A DNA stretch of 64,000 nt from a virus. The stretch is taken from IMG/VR virus record IMGVR_UViG_3300044675_002751, positions 1-64,000 of that record; one strand, 5' to 3'. Shown here piece by piece: positions 8,155 to 15,550 of the stretch (positions within the stretch are counted from its first letter, which is position 1; each line of letters starts with the position of its first letter). The translations under genes were made by a program, and so were the position numbers. The notes beneath the pieces are model-generated. The model was not told the origin of the DNA. It saw only the letters and a list, made by a program, of their open reading frames with translations, and did not search any database.

Positions 8155-8174
8155 TCATTTAAAAACTGTAAAAC

Positions 8175-8579
8175 ATGCCAGTAGAAAAAGTACAGCTTGG
8201 CGTATCTGCCATCAAAGAACTCTTAAATAACGGTTATACATGGCTTAAGAAGGATGATCTAGGTTTTGGATCTATCCAAGAAAAGTATCAGGCATCTGAT
8301 GTACAGGTATCCGCCATCCGTAAACATCCATTGTTAAAAGACCTTGAGACCACTGCTAGAATTTTTGTAATCATAGACGACACTAAAGAGAATGGAACCA
8401 AAAACCCCGCCGTATCCGTTAACCGACCACTATCTGAACAGCATCTGGCAAGCATACCAGAGTCTAATAAAAAGCAATCCGAGTCTGGAAATGCAGTATT
8501 ACAAGTCAACAACGAAGATAATGGAAGAACATTTGCAGAAACAGATGCAGACTCCTTCTCAGCCTTTGCAAACCTCTGA
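8175..8579 (+). CDS. 134-aa protein with structured N-terminus and disordered tail
   Basis: MPVEKVQLGVSAIKELLNNG begins a helical domain of about 70 aa ending in ARIFVIIDDT. A low-complexity Asn/Ser/Glu tail follows and ends in DSFSAFANL. The acidic-hydrophobic tail could be a protein-interaction peptide, which is inference. The stop is one base before the ATG of the MoxR ATPase, suggesting they act together. The same stretch (8392-8579) is also open in another frame; codon use favours this frame. Confidence 0.7.
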   Translation: MPVEKVQLGVSAIKELLNNGYTWLKKDDLGFGSIQEKYQASDVQVSAIRKHPLLKDLETTARIFVIIDDTKENGTKNPAVSVNRPLSEQHLASIPESNKKQSESGNAVLQVNNEDNGRTFAETDADSFSAFANL

Positions 8580-8580
8580 T

Positions 8581-9960
8581 ATGAACAGACCAAGTCCAAC
8601 AGAAAGTGCTACATCATTTAGTGTAGGAACATTTAGAAGAGGTAACGATGGTAATTGGTGGCAAGTTCAGCAAGCTTCAAACGGCATACAACGCTGGGTA
8701 AAAGCTACTTATATTCCATACGCTCAACAATCTACGGCTCAGCCGTCAGTAATTCCCACTGTTAATCCAACAGCTGGCATTTCACAATCAAGTAATAATA
8801 AACCAGTCATGAAGACTAGATCAATCAGTAAGAAAACAGCTCAGGAAGTACGTACAATTGAGACCTCTTTGATTAACAAGGAAGAAGTATTTAAAATGCT
8901 TGCTCTTGCAGAGAGTACAGGACTCCCATTATTATTAGTGGGTCAACCCGGTGTGGCTAAAACCAAAACAGTATTGGAGTATGCAAAAGCCTGGCTAAAC
9001 CGTGATGGTAAAATGACACCGCAGGACTTTGCTAATAAAGTGTACATCCTAGAAACAGACGAAGGAACCAAGGCTTCCGAGATCAAAGGTATGCCTGACC
9101 TAGGTAAGCTGTTTACAGAAAATAAATACGAGCTTGCTGCACCTATTGCAGAAGCTGAGATCGTTATCATCAACGAAGTGGATAAAGCTAGCTCTGCTAT
9201 CCGTAACGCCATGTTGGGTGTAATGAACGAGAAGTTCTTGTTTAACGGTAAACATAAGATTCCATGTAAGTGGAAACTCTTTGTTGCTACATGTAACGAG
9301 ATCCCTAAAGAAGAGATTGGTTCTCCTTTCTGGGACAGGTTCATGCTCAAGCAAACTGTTAACCGTGTATCTGCCGGTGAACTCGTGAAGTATTATAATA
9401 AGGGTGCTCGTGATTACAAAGAGACCTTTAAGATTGGTGTACCTACAAAAGCAGAAATTGGTGCTTTAGAAGTACCAGCTAACAAACTTGAGAAGTATCT
9501 CGAGGTTGGTTATTCTTCTAGCTCTGACCGTACACTGACATTTGTACCTACGCTCACTAAAGCTGTAAGTTATATCTGGGATATTAGCATTGACAAAGCT
9601 CTTGTCAAAACTGCTCAGATCATGATTTCTCAGACAGCAGGTTCTGAACTTCAGAATAAACTGATGAGTCCAGAAGTAAAAGCTGTAATGAGCAAGGTAG
9701 AAATGTTGCACAGTTATAATGTTAACGAGCAGCTGGAGCTGGCTGTAGCTGAGATTGAGAGTCTTATTAACACCTACACTTCTCGTAATTTAATGGATGA
9801 AGGACAAGTGGAAGAGATTGAGCTTTCTATGCAGTATATCTTGTCTAATCACCCTGCTCGTCAAGACTATGTATCTGCCGAGGAGTTTGATAACATGATG
9901 GAAGCAGCAGAACTGCCTTCACAAGCAATGACTCCGTCTAGCCCTTTTTTAGTTCCCTAA
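8581..9960 (+). CDS. MoxR-type AAA+ ATPase
   Basis: From ATG 8581 (459 aa). Numbered from that ATG, residues 18-43 hold a short module (FRRGNDGNWWQVQ, then GIQRWVKA). A Gln/Ser/Pro linker leads to the AAA+ core: Walker A GQPGVAKT at 121-128, Walker B-like AEIVIINEVDKA, sensor 1 KLFVATCNEIP, arginine-finger SPFWDRF. Canonical Walker B is hhhhDE; here the Asp is Asn. MoxR ATPases act as chaperone-like remodellers with VWA partners, and a VWA gene follows directly. An upstream in-frame ATG at 8392 would add 63 residues but overlaps the preceding gene and uses CCG-rich codons unlike its neighbours. Confidence 0.85.
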   Translation: MNRPSPTESATSFSVGTFRRGNDGNWWQVQQASNGIQRWVKATYIPYAQQSTAQPSVIPTVNPTAGISQSSNNKPVMKTRSISKKTAQEVRTIETSLINKEEVFKMLALAESTGLPLLLVGQPGVAKTKTVLEYAKAWLNRDGKMTPQDFANKVYILETDEGTKASEIKGMPDLGKLFTENKYELAAPIAEAEIVIINEVDKASSAIRNAMLGVMNEKFLFNGKHKIPCKWKLFVATCNEIPKEEIGSPFWDRFMLKQTVNRVSAGELVKYYNKGARDYKETFKIGVPTKAEIGALEVPANKLEKYLEVGYSSSSDRTLTFVPTLTKAVSYIWDISIDKALVKTAQIMISQTAGSELQNKLMSPEVKAVMSKVEMLHSYNVNEQLELAVAEIESLINTYTSRNLMDEGQVEEIELSMQYILSNHPARQDYVSAEEFDNMMEAAELPSQAMTPSSPFLVP

Positions 9961-9981
9961 TATTAGACTTACATACCTCAA

Positions 9982-10008
9982 GGGTCCCGGTAATTCAGCC
10001 GGGATCCC
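9982..10008 (+). terminator. GC-rich hairpin without a T run
   Basis: GGGTCCCGG (9982-9990) pairs with CCGGGATCCC (9999-10008) with one bulged base. No T run follows, so it may be an mRNA processing or attenuating hairpin between the MoxR and VWA genes. It is GC-rich for this genome. Confidence 0.6.
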
Positions 10009-10044
10009 ACGAGGATATGTTACATCTGCTAAAACAACTTGAAC

Positions 10045-11559
10045 ATGGCAACAAAGAGTAAGCAATATAAAAATGTATACACTATTCTTGAAAAAGTCAA
10101 GAAAGGTGAGATATCATCCCAGAACTATTATAAAGATAAAGACGGTCTTTTTGGTAAGCTCAATTTCTATAAGAAAGCAGACTTAGTAAAACCTTATGTT
10201 CACTATATAGATGAGAATAAAATCCAGTCTATTGTAGAAAAGGATATCAACTCTGTAGATTCTATCAAAGACTACTATAAAAGGTTTTCTGGTAGTAACG
10301 CTTTTGGTAAACTTCAAGAAGATCAGAAACCAGATCTGCAAAAATTTCATGAAAAGCTTAAAGAAAACTATCAAAAGTTTCCTAAGCATTTGAAATATGA
10401 CATCCACAAGATGTACTATCACAAGGTAGATAAGCTTGAGTTTGAAGGACGTACAGATGCTAACCGAACAAGATATAAATTCCTGGAGAAAGCTAATAAT
10501 CCAGTTGGTAAGATAATGAGTGAAAGCTCTAATCTAAAAAGTGCCATCTTTACCAAGCAGATGATGCTCTATTACATGATGCAAATGACCATGATGGAGT
10601 ATATAGATCCAGATGCACATAACCAAATGCAGCAGGGTCTCAACGGTGGAGCTGATAATCAGTTCAACAATGATGACATAGATGACGCTATGGAAAAAAT
10701 GATGAACAATCAGATCAGTAAAAACATGCTAGAAAAAGCCATGCAGGATGCTCAAGAAACTTGCAAACTAATGGACGAAAACCTAGACAAAGATGTGCAA
10801 GAAAAAATGTTTGAGGAAGCTAATAGGAATGGTGGTGATGAAGCAGGAAAACTTTCACCTGATTACTTCAGACAAATAGCAGCAAGACTAGAATCTGTCA
10901 GATTATCTATGGGTTCTCTTAAAGAAAAACTACAGAAACTTTTAGACAAGAGTGCTGCTTACTTTTCTGCCCGTAAAATAACCATCTATGATGACTTACT
11001 AAATACTCAAGATGTATCTGGTCTGGATGAGTATATACTGCTTCATCCAAAACTCAGAAAGATTTTTGTTGAAGACATTCAGATCAAAGAACACAAATAT
11101 GTGGGAAAGATAGATGTTTATGTAGATGTATCTGGTTCTATGGGTAGTAGTTGTGGTGTAAAAAATGTTCAAGGACAACAAATCAGTAAGATAGACTTTG
11201 CAAAAAGCATGATTGCCAAGCTTAAAGAACTTGACATGCTTAACGATGTCTATCTGTTTGATACCAAAGTTAAGAAATATAGAAATGATTTAGTGTCTAT
11301 ATCTATGATTGACTGTGGAGGCGGTACAACTATTGATAACGCTATACGCTCTATTGAAAAGGTAGGAAACAATGCTCTAGTAATTACAGATGCTGAAGAT
11401 TCCTGTCACAATCATTCCGACTTGGCATTCTTTATAGGTGTAGAAGGAGCTCGTTTTAATGGGTTCAATCAAAGATATATGGAAAAAAACCAGTGTATAG
11501 TATTTGACGGACACAGCGTCAAAAAAGTTGACATACATGGTCATGTAGTTAATAAATAA
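10045..11559 (+). CDS. VWA-domain protein, partner of MoxR ATPase
   Basis: 504 aa. The C-terminal 150 residues form a von Willebrand A domain with an intact metal-ion-dependent adhesion site: DVSGS at 361-365 (DxSxS), a downstream GGGTT, and ITDAED. The N-terminal 350 residues are Lys/Glu/Asn-rich and helical, with a Met-rich stretch (TKQMMLYYMMQMTMMEY). MoxR-VWA pairs assist maturation or remodelling of other proteins. ATG 10045 is preferred over an in-frame TTG at 10039. A bidirectional terminator follows the stop. Confidence 0.85.
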   Translation: MATKSKQYKNVYTILEKVKKGEISSQNYYKDKDGLFGKLNFYKKADLVKPYVHYIDENKIQSIVEKDINSVDSIKDYYKRFSGSNAFGKLQEDQKPDLQKFHEKLKENYQKFPKHLKYDIHKMYYHKVDKLEFEGRTDANRTRYKFLEKANNPVGKIMSESSNLKSAIFTKQMMLYYMMQMTMMEYIDPDAHNQMQQGLNGGADNQFNNDDIDDAMEKMMNNQISKNMLEKAMQDAQETCKLMDENLDKDVQEKMFEEANRNGGDEAGKLSPDYFRQIAARLESVRLSMGSLKEKLQKLLDKSAAYFSARKITIYDDLLNTQDVSGLDEYILLHPKLRKIFVEDIQIKEHKYVGKIDVYVDVSGSMGSSCGVKNVQGQQISKIDFAKSMIAKLKELDMLNDVYLFDTKVKKYRNDLVSISMIDCGGGTTIDNAIRSIEKVGNNALVITDAEDSCHNHSDLAFFIGVEGARFNGFNQRYMEKNQCIVFDGHSVKKVDIHGHVVNK

Positions 11560-11590
11560 AAAAGGGGAGCTTAACTGCTCCCCTTCTTAT
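11557..11590 (+). terminator. bidirectional terminator between convergent blocks
   Basis: AAGGGGAGC (11562-11570) pairs with GCTCCCCTT (11577-11585). An A-run precedes it (a T-run on the minus strand) and a T-rich stretch follows, so it can stop transcription both ways. It overlaps the VWA stop codon, and the stop codon of the minus-strand gene lies in its loop. Confidence 0.85.
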
Positions 11591-11792
11591 TTAAGTATCT
11601 TGTAAGTAATATATAACAAAGCCAGAAAAACCCGGAAACCGAGTAGAAGACTGCGTCTGCCGTCCAGTATGATCCAGTTACTTCCATGATCATTTTGAAT
11701 AACATGTCGTAACCAAACGGTAGAAAGAACATTGCAAGCATCAGAGATGTCTGTCTGTAAACCTCGAGTTTTCTTTTTCTGTTTACTGTCAC
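11571..11792 (-). CDS. 73-aa two-helix membrane protein
   Basis: MTVNRKRKLEVYRQTSLMLA leads into two hydrophobic segments: LMLAMFFLPFGYDMLFKMIM and AVFYSVSGFFWLCYILL. The tail is basic (RYLNKKGSS). It is the last gene of the lysis cassette and a possible second holin or antiholin, judged by size, two helices and location only. Confidence 0.7.
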   Translation of the reverse strand: MTVNRKRKLEVYRQTSLMLAMFFLPFGYDMLFKMIMEVTGSYWTADAVFYSVSGFFWLCYILLTRYLNKKGSS

Positions 11793-11814
11793 CGTCCATA
11801 TGTTTTAAGATTCG

Positions 11815-11940
11815 TTAACGACCTTGTGCCCTGTACTTAGATACAGGTTTGTCTTTTGGGCCTCTACGCTTCTGGGCTTTACCCTTTCTACGTTTGCCAA
11901 AAGATATCTTACGGCTTTCACCGCCTTTACCTTTTCCCAT
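11815..11940 (-). CDS. 41-aa very basic micro-protein
   Basis: ATG at 11940 to TAA at 11817-11815 encodes MGKGKGGESRKISFGKRRKG plus 21 residues; about 40 percent are Lys or Arg. The gene fits neatly between neighbours. The MGKG start and Lys/Arg/Gly composition recall the small ribosomal protein bTHX (MGKGDKKT...), which is not proof of homology. It could bind RNA or DNA. A longer overlapping frame on the same strand (11805-11993) is less plausible. Confidence 0.6.
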   Translation of the reverse strand: MGKGKGGESRKISFGKRRKGKAQKRRGPKDKPVSKYRAQGR

Positions 11941-11962
11941 ATTGATATAAGTTTAAAATATA

Positions 11963-12367
11963 TTAACCTCCACAGAAGAAGTTGATAGTCCAATTACCTT
12001 CATTCGACAGATTAGCTGCCACATCAGGTTTTAGTAAAAGAGATATTGTTAAGCCGCTAGCTTCCCATTTACCTAAAAAACCGTAGGATTTATTTAGTTT
12101 AAACAGTACAGCAGCTACTGTAGTATCATATAAACTAACAGACAATACTGAGTTTCCATTAGAAAACAGAGTAAATCCTTGAAAGCAGATTTCATCTGGA
12201 TCACCAGGTAAAGCAGTTTCTGACACTCTTATATAACCACATTCCATTTTCATAGGTACTTCTATCCAACCTGCAAGAGGTTCAGGATAAGTACCGTTAG
12301 TAAGAATAAGAGATCCTGGTACAATGTCACCACATTTTTTGTAACGTACAAAAGCTCTGTTTGGCAT
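11963..12367 (-). CDS. 134-aa beta-rich protein, possible virion component
   Basis: MPNRAFVRYKKCGDIVPGSL begins a sequence of alternating hydrophobic residues, Gly and Asn with little helix (GNSVLSVSLYDTTVAAVLF). This is typical of a beta-sandwich. It follows the amidase gene by two bases in the lysis block. A tail- or surface-associated role is possible; no family recognised. Confidence 0.7.
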   Translation of the reverse strand: MPNRAFVRYKKCGDIVPGSLILTNGTYPEPLAGWIEVPMKMECGYIRVSETALPGDPDEICFQGFTLFSNGNSVLSVSLYDTTVAAVLFKLNKSYGFLGKWEASGLTISLLLKPDVAANLSNEGNWTINFFCGG

Positions 12368-12369
12368 AG

Positions 12370-13020
12370 TTATAATGATTTAAGCATCTGAATAAGCTTA
12401 GGATGAGGATAGACATCCACTTTGTCTTTTCTAACTGAATTGTGTGTAAATACACCACTAGCAGCTTTAAGAGCTCTTGGAGTGATATCCCATATATCCT
12501 CATAGTAGTCCAGAGGAATACCATATCTTTCTTTCCAAAGAAGTAATAACTGCTTTACAGACTCTATCTGAGCATCAGTGTAGTTATGAAAAAACTTATG
12601 TCCCTTAAACGGTTTCTCAAGCTCACAAACCTGTGATGCAGGTAGCTCTCGATTAACATAAGTAAAAAATTTACCGTCTTTTTGTGTAAGCTGTCCCCAG
12701 TTACAGATTTCTATACCAATAGATATCTTATCTAATGACTTGTATGGCAGACCGGCTTTTTGAAACGTAGATTCTTTTAATCCCAGGTGAAAAGCCCAGT
12801 GCTTAGAACTAAAACCCTGGATAATCTGACCGTCTACACATCCCTGACCTGGTCCTGATATAGTAACACAGGTAGCAATGCGTTCCTGGTTACCTTCCCA
12901 ATGCTGAAATACTTTCACACCATCTGCATTACCTGCAGTGTGGTGTAAATAAATCTGTTTTTTAGGATGCTCTTCTGCTATATACTGATTAGCAGGAAAG
13001 CTTACTTGTTTAATGTTCAT
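12370..13020 (-). CDS. N-acetylmuramoyl-L-alanine amidase endolysin
   Basis: 216 aa, Amidase_2/PGRP fold. HHTAG (26-30) supplies the first zinc His. IGIEICNWG is the conserved central strand. THNSVRKDKVDVYPHP near residue 190 supplies the second His and the catalytic Lys/Asp region, with a small insertion relative to the usual GHxDIxPxRKxDPG. It cleaves the MurNAc-L-Ala bond of peptidoglycan. There is no signal peptide, so it needs a holin. It lies among membrane proteins in the lysis cassette, alongside a second lysin. Confidence 0.9.
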   Translation of the reverse strand: MNIKQVSFPANQYIAEEHPKKQIYLHHTAGNADGVKVFQHWEGNQERIATCVTISGPGQGCVDGQIIQGFSSKHWAFHLGLKESTFQKAGLPYKSLDKISIGIEICNWGQLTQKDGKFFTYVNRELPASQVCELEKPFKGHKFFHNYTDAQIESVKQLLLLWKERYGIPLDYYEDIWDITPRALKAASGVFTHNSVRKDKVDVYPHPKLIQMLKSL

Positions 13021-13035
13021 AAAATATAATGTCCA

Positions 13036-13296
13036 CTACTTTTTTATAGTGTCTCTATGCTTGTGCATATGCTCCAGCTTAAAGATCCGGCGTTCATGCC
13101 GATCCAGATCATTAACAATCACACTGTCTATGTACATAAAATCTTGCTGCTTGAGCATAATCAAAGAGTCACTAGCTAAATCTTCTCTTAGAAGTTTATT
13201 CTTTTCAGACTCTCTGTGATCTATAAACATGAATACAGTGAACAGTAGTATTGCTACTACTGCCACTGCAATCAATATGATATCTTTAGTTTTCAT
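13036..13296 (-). CDS. 86-aa single-pass membrane protein, spanin-like candidate
   Basis: MKTKDIILIAVAVVAILLFT gives one N-terminal transmembrane helix, followed by a charged coiled-coil-like region ending in a His/Lys-rich tail (HERRIFKLEHMHKHRDTIKK). This is the layout of an inner-membrane spanin subunit. Start and stop overlap the adjacent gene by one base. The role is inferred from topology and neighbours. Confidence 0.65.
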   Translation of the reverse strand: MKTKDIILIAVAVVAILLFTVFMFIDHRESEKNKLLREDLASDSLIMLKQQDFMYIDSVIVNDLDRHERRIFKLEHMHKHRDTIKK

Positions 13297-13559
13297 TATT
13301 CTTCAGAGTTAGTGTTTAACTTATCCTGTAAGTCTTGGTTCTTTTTTTCCAAGTCACGAATAATAGCAGCACTGTCATCATCACCGGTGATCTTCTTAAT
13401 AGAAGTAGCCATTGCACCAAAGAGTGCAGACACAAACGCAATAAGAATCTCACGGTTAGACGCAGGCATTTCTTGCCTCATCAGCATAAAAAAGATAGAT
13501 ATGGCAATAGCCATTACTAAAAGAGAACCTATAAAACTGAGTATTTTATCTGCTTTCAT
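13296..13559 (-). CDS. holin candidate, 87 aa
   Basis: Two hydrophobic segments (ILSFIGSLLVMAIAISIFF and EILIAFVSALFGAMATSI) with a short linker, then a charged coiled-coil tail (IIRDLEKKNQDLQDKL). Size, two helices and position between the amidase and the M15 lysin fit a class II holin. It is coupled to the following gene by a one-base overlap. Confidence 0.7.
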   Translation of the reverse strand: MKADKILSFIGSLLVMAIAISIFFMLMRQEMPASNREILIAFVSALFGAMATSIKKITGDDDSAAIIRDLEKKNQDLQDKLNTNSEE

Positions 13560-13565
13560 TTTCTG

Positions 13566-14033
13566 TTATTTATATGGTTGATAAGCTGTTTTACCTCCAG
13601 ACTTTACAGCTTTAAGCATCTGCTTACGCTGCTTACCAGAAGTTTCGTAAGACACATGTACCCAGTCAGGGTTTTTGTCTGTACCAAATTCCCAGATAAG
13701 CTGGTCAAACTCTAGATTATTCTTGATGTAGTTAAAAACATCAGCATTAGATACTCCAGACGCTGATCCGTCCATGTCTATGTCAATAGCTTCACCTGAA
13801 CAATGTTGAGAGGTTAAACTTCCACCGATAGCAGCATTCAGTTCTTTACTTCTGTAACCAGAACTAATGTGAATAGGCACTTTAAAATGCTCACGTATAG
13901 GTTCAAATATTTTCTCAGCTAGTTTCTTGAAATTCTCAAGATGTTCAGCAGTGGGCTGGTTAGAAATACCTTTACGTTTGGCTGAGTCAGAGCGTGTGAC
14001 TTCAGCCAGGCTTAAATGCTTGGAAAGTTGCAT
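13566..14033 (-). CDS. M15-type zinc peptidase endolysin
   Basis: 155 aa with the M15 D-Ala-D-Ala carboxypeptidase/L-Ala-D-Glu peptidase signature. SGYRSKELN is followed by SQHCSGEAIDID (His77 and Asp84 as zinc ligands) and DWVHVSYE (His126, third ligand). It hydrolyses peptide bonds of peptidoglycan stem peptides. It starts directly with the domain and has no signal peptide. Together with the amidase it gives two different cuts in the same wall. Confidence 0.9.
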   Translation of the reverse strand: MQLSKHLSLAEVTRSDSAKRKGISNQPTAEHLENFKKLAEKIFEPIREHFKVPIHISSGYRSKELNAAIGGSLTSQHCSGEAIDIDMDGSASGVSNADVFNYIKNNLEFDQLIWEFGTDKNPDWVHVSYETSGKQRKQMLKAVKSGGKTAYQPYK

Positions 14034-14050
14034 AGAATATGGAGTTTAGA

Positions 14051-14239
14051 TTATAAGCTGTTATTCCTAGGCTTAGCCTTTACAACCTTTTTCTTTTTAG
14101 GTTGCAACACCTCTTCTTCAGGAACAATTACAACAGGTTGTTCTTCAACCACAGGCATATACTCTTCTGCTATAGTAACAGGAAGTTCTACTGGTTTCTT
14201 AGAAGAAAACATCTTGGCAAAAAAGCTGAACAGTTTCAT
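14051..14239 (-). CDS. 62-aa Pro/Val/Lys-rich protein
   Basis: MKLFSFFAKMFSSKKPVELP is followed by an acidic Pro-Val segment and a basic tail (LQPKKKKVVKAKPRNN). The amphipathic start could touch the membrane. It belongs to the lysis cassette; no family recognised. Confidence 0.6.
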   Translation of the reverse strand: MKLFSFFAKMFSSKKPVELPVTIAEEYMPVVEEQPVVIVPEEEVLQPKKKKVVKAKPRNNSL

Positions 14240-14241
14240 AT

Positions 14242-14859
14242 TTATTTTTTAAAGGTGAGTCTCCAGTAAGATTGCACTCCATAACCTACCTGCATACCAG
14301 GCATCAGAGTCACATATCCACCGATTATCTTATCATTTTTAGTCTTGTACAAAACACCTAGTTGTGTGCTGTTTTGAAAAGACTTATTAGAAGCAAATCC
14401 ACCACCTATATATAATTCTCCTTTCTTTGGAGCTTGTACTGTCTTTGTTATAAAGATGCTGTCTCTTATAATGGGTATCATATAATCAGCCATATAAGAC
14501 CTAATACCCAACTTATTAGCTTTTACGGTGTCATATACTATCACGTGACCTAGAGTACCAATCTTAAAAGTGTCTTCGTATATGTTTTTAGCCAGGTGTT
14601 CTTTAACTAATTCCTCATACTGAACTTTCAAGCTGTCATACATTGGATCAGCTATGTATTCAGGAGGTAACGTATCATGTATCACCTTTGTAATAACCAT
14701 TGGTTTCTTTACTACGGTGTCATAATGTTCCCATACAGTGTCTGTTTTGTACAAGGTGTCAGACTGAACAGCTGGTATATCAGAACTACATCCTTTAATC
14801 TGACTCATCAATAAGTAGCCTAAAGTAAAACCGGCTACAATAAGTAGTAATTGTCTCAT
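14242..14859 (-). CDS. 205-aa envelope protein, spanin candidate
   Basis: MRQLLLIVAGFTLGYLLMSQ is a hydrophobic N-terminus ending in IKGCSS; a lipobox-like Cys is possible but not canonical. The middle is rich in Asp-Thr repeats and helix. The last 60 residues (GELYIGGGFASN to the C-terminus) alternate like outer-membrane beta-strands and end in aromatic YWRLTFKK. A protein spanning both membranes would act as a single-chain spanin. This is inferred from topology. Confidence 0.65.
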   Translation of the reverse strand: MRQLLLIVAGFTLGYLLMSQIKGCSSDIPAVQSDTLYKTDTVWEHYDTVVKKPMVITKVIHDTLPPEYIADPMYDSLKVQYEELVKEHLAKNIYEDTFKIGTLGHVIVYDTVKANKLGIRSYMADYMIPIIRDSIFITKTVQAPKKGELYIGGGFASNKSFQNSTQLGVLYKTKNDKIIGGYVTLMPGMQVGYGVQSYWRLTFKK

Positions 14860-14868
14860 ATATTGGTT

Positions 14869-15165
14869 TTAACATTCTTCCTCATCTTCCATTTCATTCT
14901 TAGCAGGTAAGAACTCTGTAGTAATGAGTTTTATAGGGGCCGGTATTGGATCCTGGTTATTTTTAGATGATATTGGAGATTGTATTGGATATATCATCCT
15001 TTCCAGATTGTCTATTCTAGTCTTATCTATGTTGCTTTGAGCAAGTAAAACCTTTACATCACTCTTAATCTCTTTTATCTCTTGCCAGATAAAAATGCCT
15101 ATAATGGAAACCATTGTAGGAAACAACCAAACTTTTATTTTATCTATAGCAGCACTACTTGACAT
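14869..15165 (-). CDS. 98-aa membrane-anchored coiled-coil protein
   Basis: One transmembrane segment (VWLFPTMVSIIGIFIWQEI) is followed by a heptad-like region (IKSDVKVLLAQSNIDKTRID) and an acidic Pro-rich tail ending EEEC. It is co-transcribed with the spanin candidate. Function unknown. Confidence 0.65.
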   Translation of the reverse strand: MSSSAAIDKIKVWLFPTMVSIIGIFIWQEIKEIKSDVKVLLAQSNIDKTRIDNLERMIYPIQSPISSKNNQDPIPAPIKLITTEFLPAKNEMEDEEEC

Positions 15166-15188
15166 CTCACATTACGTTTAAAAGGTTA

Positions 15189-15440
15189 TTAAGCTGGTAA
15201 ACGAAACTCCAGTACGTTTCCTTTGGGTGTTACTTTGCTGATAATCAAGCTGTTAGGTATTATTTGGTTTTTACTGTCTCTACGTACAAAATATCTCAAA
15301 CCATCAGGGTGAGCTTTAAACTGACTTGCAGTTGTTGTAGGAATCTCTAAAGAAACAGAAGGTACAATGCTGTTAGACATCATAGTACCTGGAATCGGAA
15401 ACCCTAAAGCATCCTTTTGAGCATAGAACTTTTTAGCCAT
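15189..15440 (-). CDS. 83-aa hypothetical protein, first gene of the lysis cassette
   Basis: MAKKFYAQKDALGFPIPGTM recalls the N-terminus of small phage structural or cement proteins (AKKFYA...). The rest is beta-like. As the first gene after the divergent promoter it may be abundant. No family assigned. Confidence 0.65.
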   Translation of the reverse strand: MAKKFYAQKDALGFPIPGTMMSNSIVPSVSLEIPTTTASQFKAHPDGLRYFVRRDSKNQIIPNSLIISKVTPKGNVLEFRLPA

Positions 15441-15483
15441 AATAACAGGTTTTAAACTTTAAAACTGTACATCTTTGATACAG

Positions 15484-15533
15484 TCTACAATATAATATAC
15501 AAAATCTTGTAGACTTTCCATACATTTGTAGAT
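15484..15533. promoter_or_regulatory. divergent promoter region with paired TTGTAGAC motifs
   Basis: GTCTACAA (15484-15491) is the inverted form and faces the lysis cassette on the minus strand. TTGTAGAC (15507-15514) and a variant TTGTAGAT (15526-15533), inside TACATTTG, face the replication block on the plus strand. The two perfect octamers form an inverted repeat 15 bases apart. This 110-base gap is the only divergent gap between the two large blocks. Confidence 0.6.
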
Positions 15534-15550
15534 CTAAATATTAGAAGTTT

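Noticed and set aside
8392-8580. Upstream extension of the MoxR ATPase in a second frame over the preceding gene
   Set aside because: Both frames look open, but the extension uses many CCG, CTG and CAG codons unlike this genome, while the other frame uses normal codons. ATG 8581, one base after the previous stop, fits the tight packing.
10039-10044. TTG start for the VWA protein
   Set aside because: ATG six bases downstream gives a normal MATKSK start.
11805-11993. 62-aa minus-strand frame overlapping the 41-aa basic gene
   Set aside because: It begins inside the upstream gene and has no recognisable structure; the 41-aa frame is cleaner and better placed.
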